Below are positions 62,181 through 64,000 of a stretch of 64,000 nt of DNA, one piece after another. Position 1 is the first letter of the stretch, and each line of letters begins with the position of its first letter. The notes below the pieces were generated by a model. It had not been told where the DNA came from, did no database searches, and saw only the letters and a list, made by a program, of their open reading frames with translations. Made by a program: the position numbers and the translations under genes. The DNA comes from an uncultured Alphaproteobacteria bacterium (GTDB lineage: Bacteria; Pseudomonadota; Alphaproteobacteria; HIMB59; GCA-002718135), in assembly GCA_902628835.1 (NCBI GenBank), contig CACOPD010000005.1, positions 1 to 64,000 of the forward strand, read 5' to 3'.

Positions 62181-62986
62181 AGTTTTTCAAAAATTTTTAA
62201 TGATTGCGACGTTTCTTTTATGTCGTGAACTCTAAATATATCAACTCCTTTTTTATAACAATATAATGCAGAAGCAATTGAACCTCCCAATCTTTGATTT
62301 GTTTCACTCTTATCTATGAGGTTGATCCAACTTTTTCTAGATGATCCTAATAATAATCCATATCCCTTAAACTTAAACTGGTTAATTTTTTGCATGATTT
62401 CTAAATTTTGTTTTAAATTTTTACCAAAACCAATACCTGGGTCAAACCAAACTTTGGACGAAGGAATTTTTATTTTTTCTAATTGTTTAATTTTCTGGAG
62501 AAATATTTTTTTAATATCTTGTACAACATTATTATATGAGTGTATTTTCTTTTGCATAGTTTTGGGTGGTGCAGGTGTGTGCATTAAAATTAAACCAGTT
62601 TTAAATTTTTTAGTTAAAAAGAATAAATCTTCTGAGCCGCCGAAGACATCATTTATAATATGTGCTCCCATATTCAATGCATATTCTTGAGTTTCAATTT
62701 TATAAGTATCAACCGATATGACAAATTTATTTTTTGGTAATTTTTTTAATATCGGGTCTAATCTTTTAACTTCTTCTTTGTGTGTTAATGGATCTGAGCC
62801 AGGTCTTGTACTCTCTGCTCCAATATCAATAATACTTGCTCCATTTTTTACCATTTCTTTAATATTTTTTAGTGCATCTGAACTTTTAAAACTCTTTCCA
62901 CCATCACTAAAGGAGTCGGGAGTAACATTGCATATTCCCATTACTGTTGGACTAGATAATTTAAAATTATATTTTCCTAATTTCAT
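62168..62986 (-). CDS. folP: Dihydropteroate synthase
   Basis: FolP joins the pterin pyrophosphate to p-aminobenzoate. The 272-residue TIM barrel has VMGICNVTPDSFSDGGKSF near 15-33, the second signature ASIIDIGAESTRPGSDPLTHKEE near 50-72, SVDTYKIETQEYALNMGAHIINDVFG near 95-120 and WFDPGIGFGKNLKQN near 178-192. Sits between pabC and folB in the folate operon. Confidence 0.95.
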   Translation of the reverse strand: MKLGKYNFKLSSPTVMGICNVTPDSFSDGGKSFKSSDALKNIKEMVKNGASIIDIGAESTRPGSDPLTHKEEVKRLDPILKKLPKNKFVISVDTYKIETQEYALNMGAHIINDVFGGSEDLFFLTKKFKTGLILMHTPAPPKTMQKKIHSYNNVVQDIKKIFLQKIKQLEKIKIPSSKVWFDPGIGFGKNLKQNLEIMQKINQFKFKGYGLLLGSSRKSWINLIDKSETNQRLGGSIASALYCYKKGVDIFRVHDIKETSQSLKIFEKLCSK

Positions 62987-63738
62987 TTCAATAATATTTT
63001 TGAATATTTTTTTGATAATAAATTATATATTTTCATTGAAGACCTATACCAATTAAATTGTTTAATAAAAGAAATACTAACCACACCTTTACCAGAGCCA
63101 ACTAAAAGTATTTCACTAAATTGATTTAAGCTAGAAATATTAATATCTGTTCTATAAATTTTATAAGGTAGATTTTTAATTAAGTATTCTAGAGTAATTC
63201 CATAATAATAGTAATTTTTTGGAATAAATAATTTATTAGTATTTACAAAAATTAAATTAGTCGTAGAGCCTTCTAAAATTTTATTGTTAAAATAAAAAAG
63301 AATTTCTTCTTTTTGTAAATTAATTTTTTTTTGTAAAGAAATTATTTTTTTGTACTGCAAGTTTTTGAAGTTAGGCAAAGCCCGTTGAAATCTAAAAAAT
63401 TTTGCAGTAAAATACTTATGATCTTTATTTCTTTTACGTAAAGATAATGAGATTATTTTTTTTGTAACTGCAATTCTTAATAGGTGGTCGTAATTTTTAA
63501 TTTTAGAATATTTATTTAAAAAATTAGTTAAAAAATTTTTTGAAATTTTAACATCAATGCTAAAATATCTTAAATCTTTATTTAGTTTTTTTAAATGCTG
63601 ATCAACTAAGATAAAATTTGGCTCTTTGCCAAATAGTCTAATGGTTGTAAATATACCCTTGTATCCCCAAAGAGAATTGAACTTAAGTAATTTAAAATTC
63701 TTAGCGTGAAAGGATTTTTTTAATAAGATATTTTCCAT
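62983..63738 (-). CDS. pabC: Aminodeoxychorismate lyase-like (class IV PLP enzyme)
   Basis: The 251-residue protein is a divergent branched-chain-aminotransferase-fold enzyme. GYKGIFTTIRLFGKEPNFILVDQHLKKL near 25-52 and EILFYFNNKILEGSTTNLIFVNTNKLFIP near 144-172 (Glu and Thr-Thr-Asn contacts of class IV enzymes) identify it. It would make p-aminobenzoate from aminodeoxychorismate. The sequence is unusually Lys/Asn-rich. Its ATG lies 38 bases inside the pabA end; context in the folate operon supports the call. Confidence 0.8.
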   Translation of the reverse strand: MENILLKKSFHAKNFKLLKFNSLWGYKGIFTTIRLFGKEPNFILVDQHLKKLNKDLRYFSIDVKISKNFLTNFLNKYSKIKNYDHLLRIAVTKKIISLSLRKRNKDHKYFTAKFFRFQRALPNFKNLQYKKIISLQKKINLQKEEILFYFNNKILEGSTTNLIFVNTNKLFIPKNYYYYGITLEYLIKNLPYKIYRTDINISSLNQFSEILLVGSGKGVVSISFIKQFNWYRSSMKIYNLLSKKYSKILLK

Positions 63739-64000
63739 GTGGAGTTAAAAATGAATCTGGGTGAAACTGTAATCCATAGATTTTATTAATATCATCTTCA
63801 ACCGCCATTGCTACATTTGTTTTTACACAACGCATTGTAATTATCATTGATTGAGAAACAAATGGCTCAGCCATTTTTAAAGAATGGTATCGACCTCCTA
63901 AGAAATTAAAATTTTTTCTAAAAATTGATTTATCGTTAATAACTTTAATATGACTCTGATAACCATGAAGAATTTTTTTTTGTTGAACTATTTTAGCCCC
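63701..64000 (-). CDS. pabA: Glutamine amidotransferase, PabA/TrpG type, C-terminal 99 codons
   Basis: The frame entering from the window end encodes the C-terminal part of a class I amidotransferase: LHGYQSHIKVI, the RYHSLKM segment and GLQFHPDSFLTPHGKYLIKK, which contains the catalytic His (FHP) and following acidic site (Ser instead of Glu in the usual HPES; here HPDS). It ends at TAA inside pabC. In this operon it would supply ammonia for aminodeoxychorismate synthase (PabA); TrpG use is also possible. The catalytic Cys is outside the window. Confidence 0.85.
   Translation of the reverse strand, partial: GAKIVQQKKILHGYQSHIKVINDKSIFRKNFNFLGGRYHSLKMAEPFVSQSMIITMRCVKTNVAMAVEDDINKIYGLQFHPDSFLTPHGKYLIKKILSR

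Noticed and set aside
1-64000. CRISPR arrays, insertion sequences, prophage genes, tRNA or rRNA genes
   Set aside because: I looked through all intergenic spacers and saw no repeat-spacer pattern, transposase, integrase, cloverleaf or rRNA stretch. A tRNA search program could confirm this.

Overview
The window is compact, AT-rich (roughly 30% G+C by eye) bacterial DNA. Genes commonly overlap by 1-40 bases, spacers are short, and I see no mobile element, CRISPR array, tRNA or rRNA. The gene content points to a streamlined marine alphaproteobacterium of the SAR11 / HIMB59 (AEGEAN-169) kind: the tsaB-rimI-miaB-phoH-ybeY-corC-lnt order, a TIGR02300 (FYDLN) protein, MsrPQ, periplasmic-binding-protein transporters and Irr-like iron boxes. 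The exact lineage is inference; no rRNA gene is present to settle it.

Layout. 0-10 kb is housekeeping: lnt (partial), corC, ybeY, phoH, miaB, rimI, tsaB, a polysaccharide deacetylase, a Bax-like glucosaminidase, an Nfu iron-sulfur scaffold, trpS and murJ. 10.2-36.6 kb is a phosphorus-acquisition island. It holds a PhoB reduced to its DNA-binding domain, a four-repeat Pho-box-like array, a divergent PiT-type transporter, a SET methyltransferase, the lipid-remodelling pair PlcP/Agt and DUF47 plus PiT. It continues with PhnZ and a dual-specificity phosphatase, PhnW with a ureidoglycolate-lyase-like cupin, a tandem-domain glycerophosphodiester phosphodiesterase with a Ugp-type ABC importer, and a GpdQ-like phosphoesterase. 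Last come the 2-aminoethylphosphonate enzymes PhnY and PhnA with a second Ugp-type ABC system and a MetE-core / Fe-alcohol dehydrogenase / methyltransferase trio. 36.6-46.4 kb has DMT and MFS transporters, two small zinc-ribbon proteins, MsrPQ, a YejA-like binding protein, a PfkB kinase, an adenosine deaminase and an M48 protease. 46.5-54.3 kb is an iron/metal region: FbpABC, a fatty-acid-hydroxylase-like membrane protein, a DUF4856 (imelysin-like) protein with two Irr-type boxes and a structured leader, and HupE. 54.3-64 kb has hsp20 behind a ROSE-like RNA thermometer, nucleoside salvage (cdd, purine nucleoside phosphorylase, deoA), a DUF1501/DUF1800 pair, a degenerate TrpF-like protein and a folate operon (pabA-pabC-folP-folB-folK).

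How it fits together. The central block reads as a coordinated response to phosphate limitation. The cell would replace phospholipid with glycolipid (PlcP/Agt), import and cleave the released or environmental phosphodiesters (Ugp-type importer, GDPD, GpdQ-like), oxidise aminoethylphosphonate (PhnW-PhnY-PhnA, perhaps PhnZ), and take up the freed phosphate (two PiT-type carriers). The most unusual points are the receiver-less PhoB beside its apparent operator, the uncharacterised partners inside the phosphonate operons, the Irr-box/leader region before the iron operon, and the ROSE-like element before hsp20.
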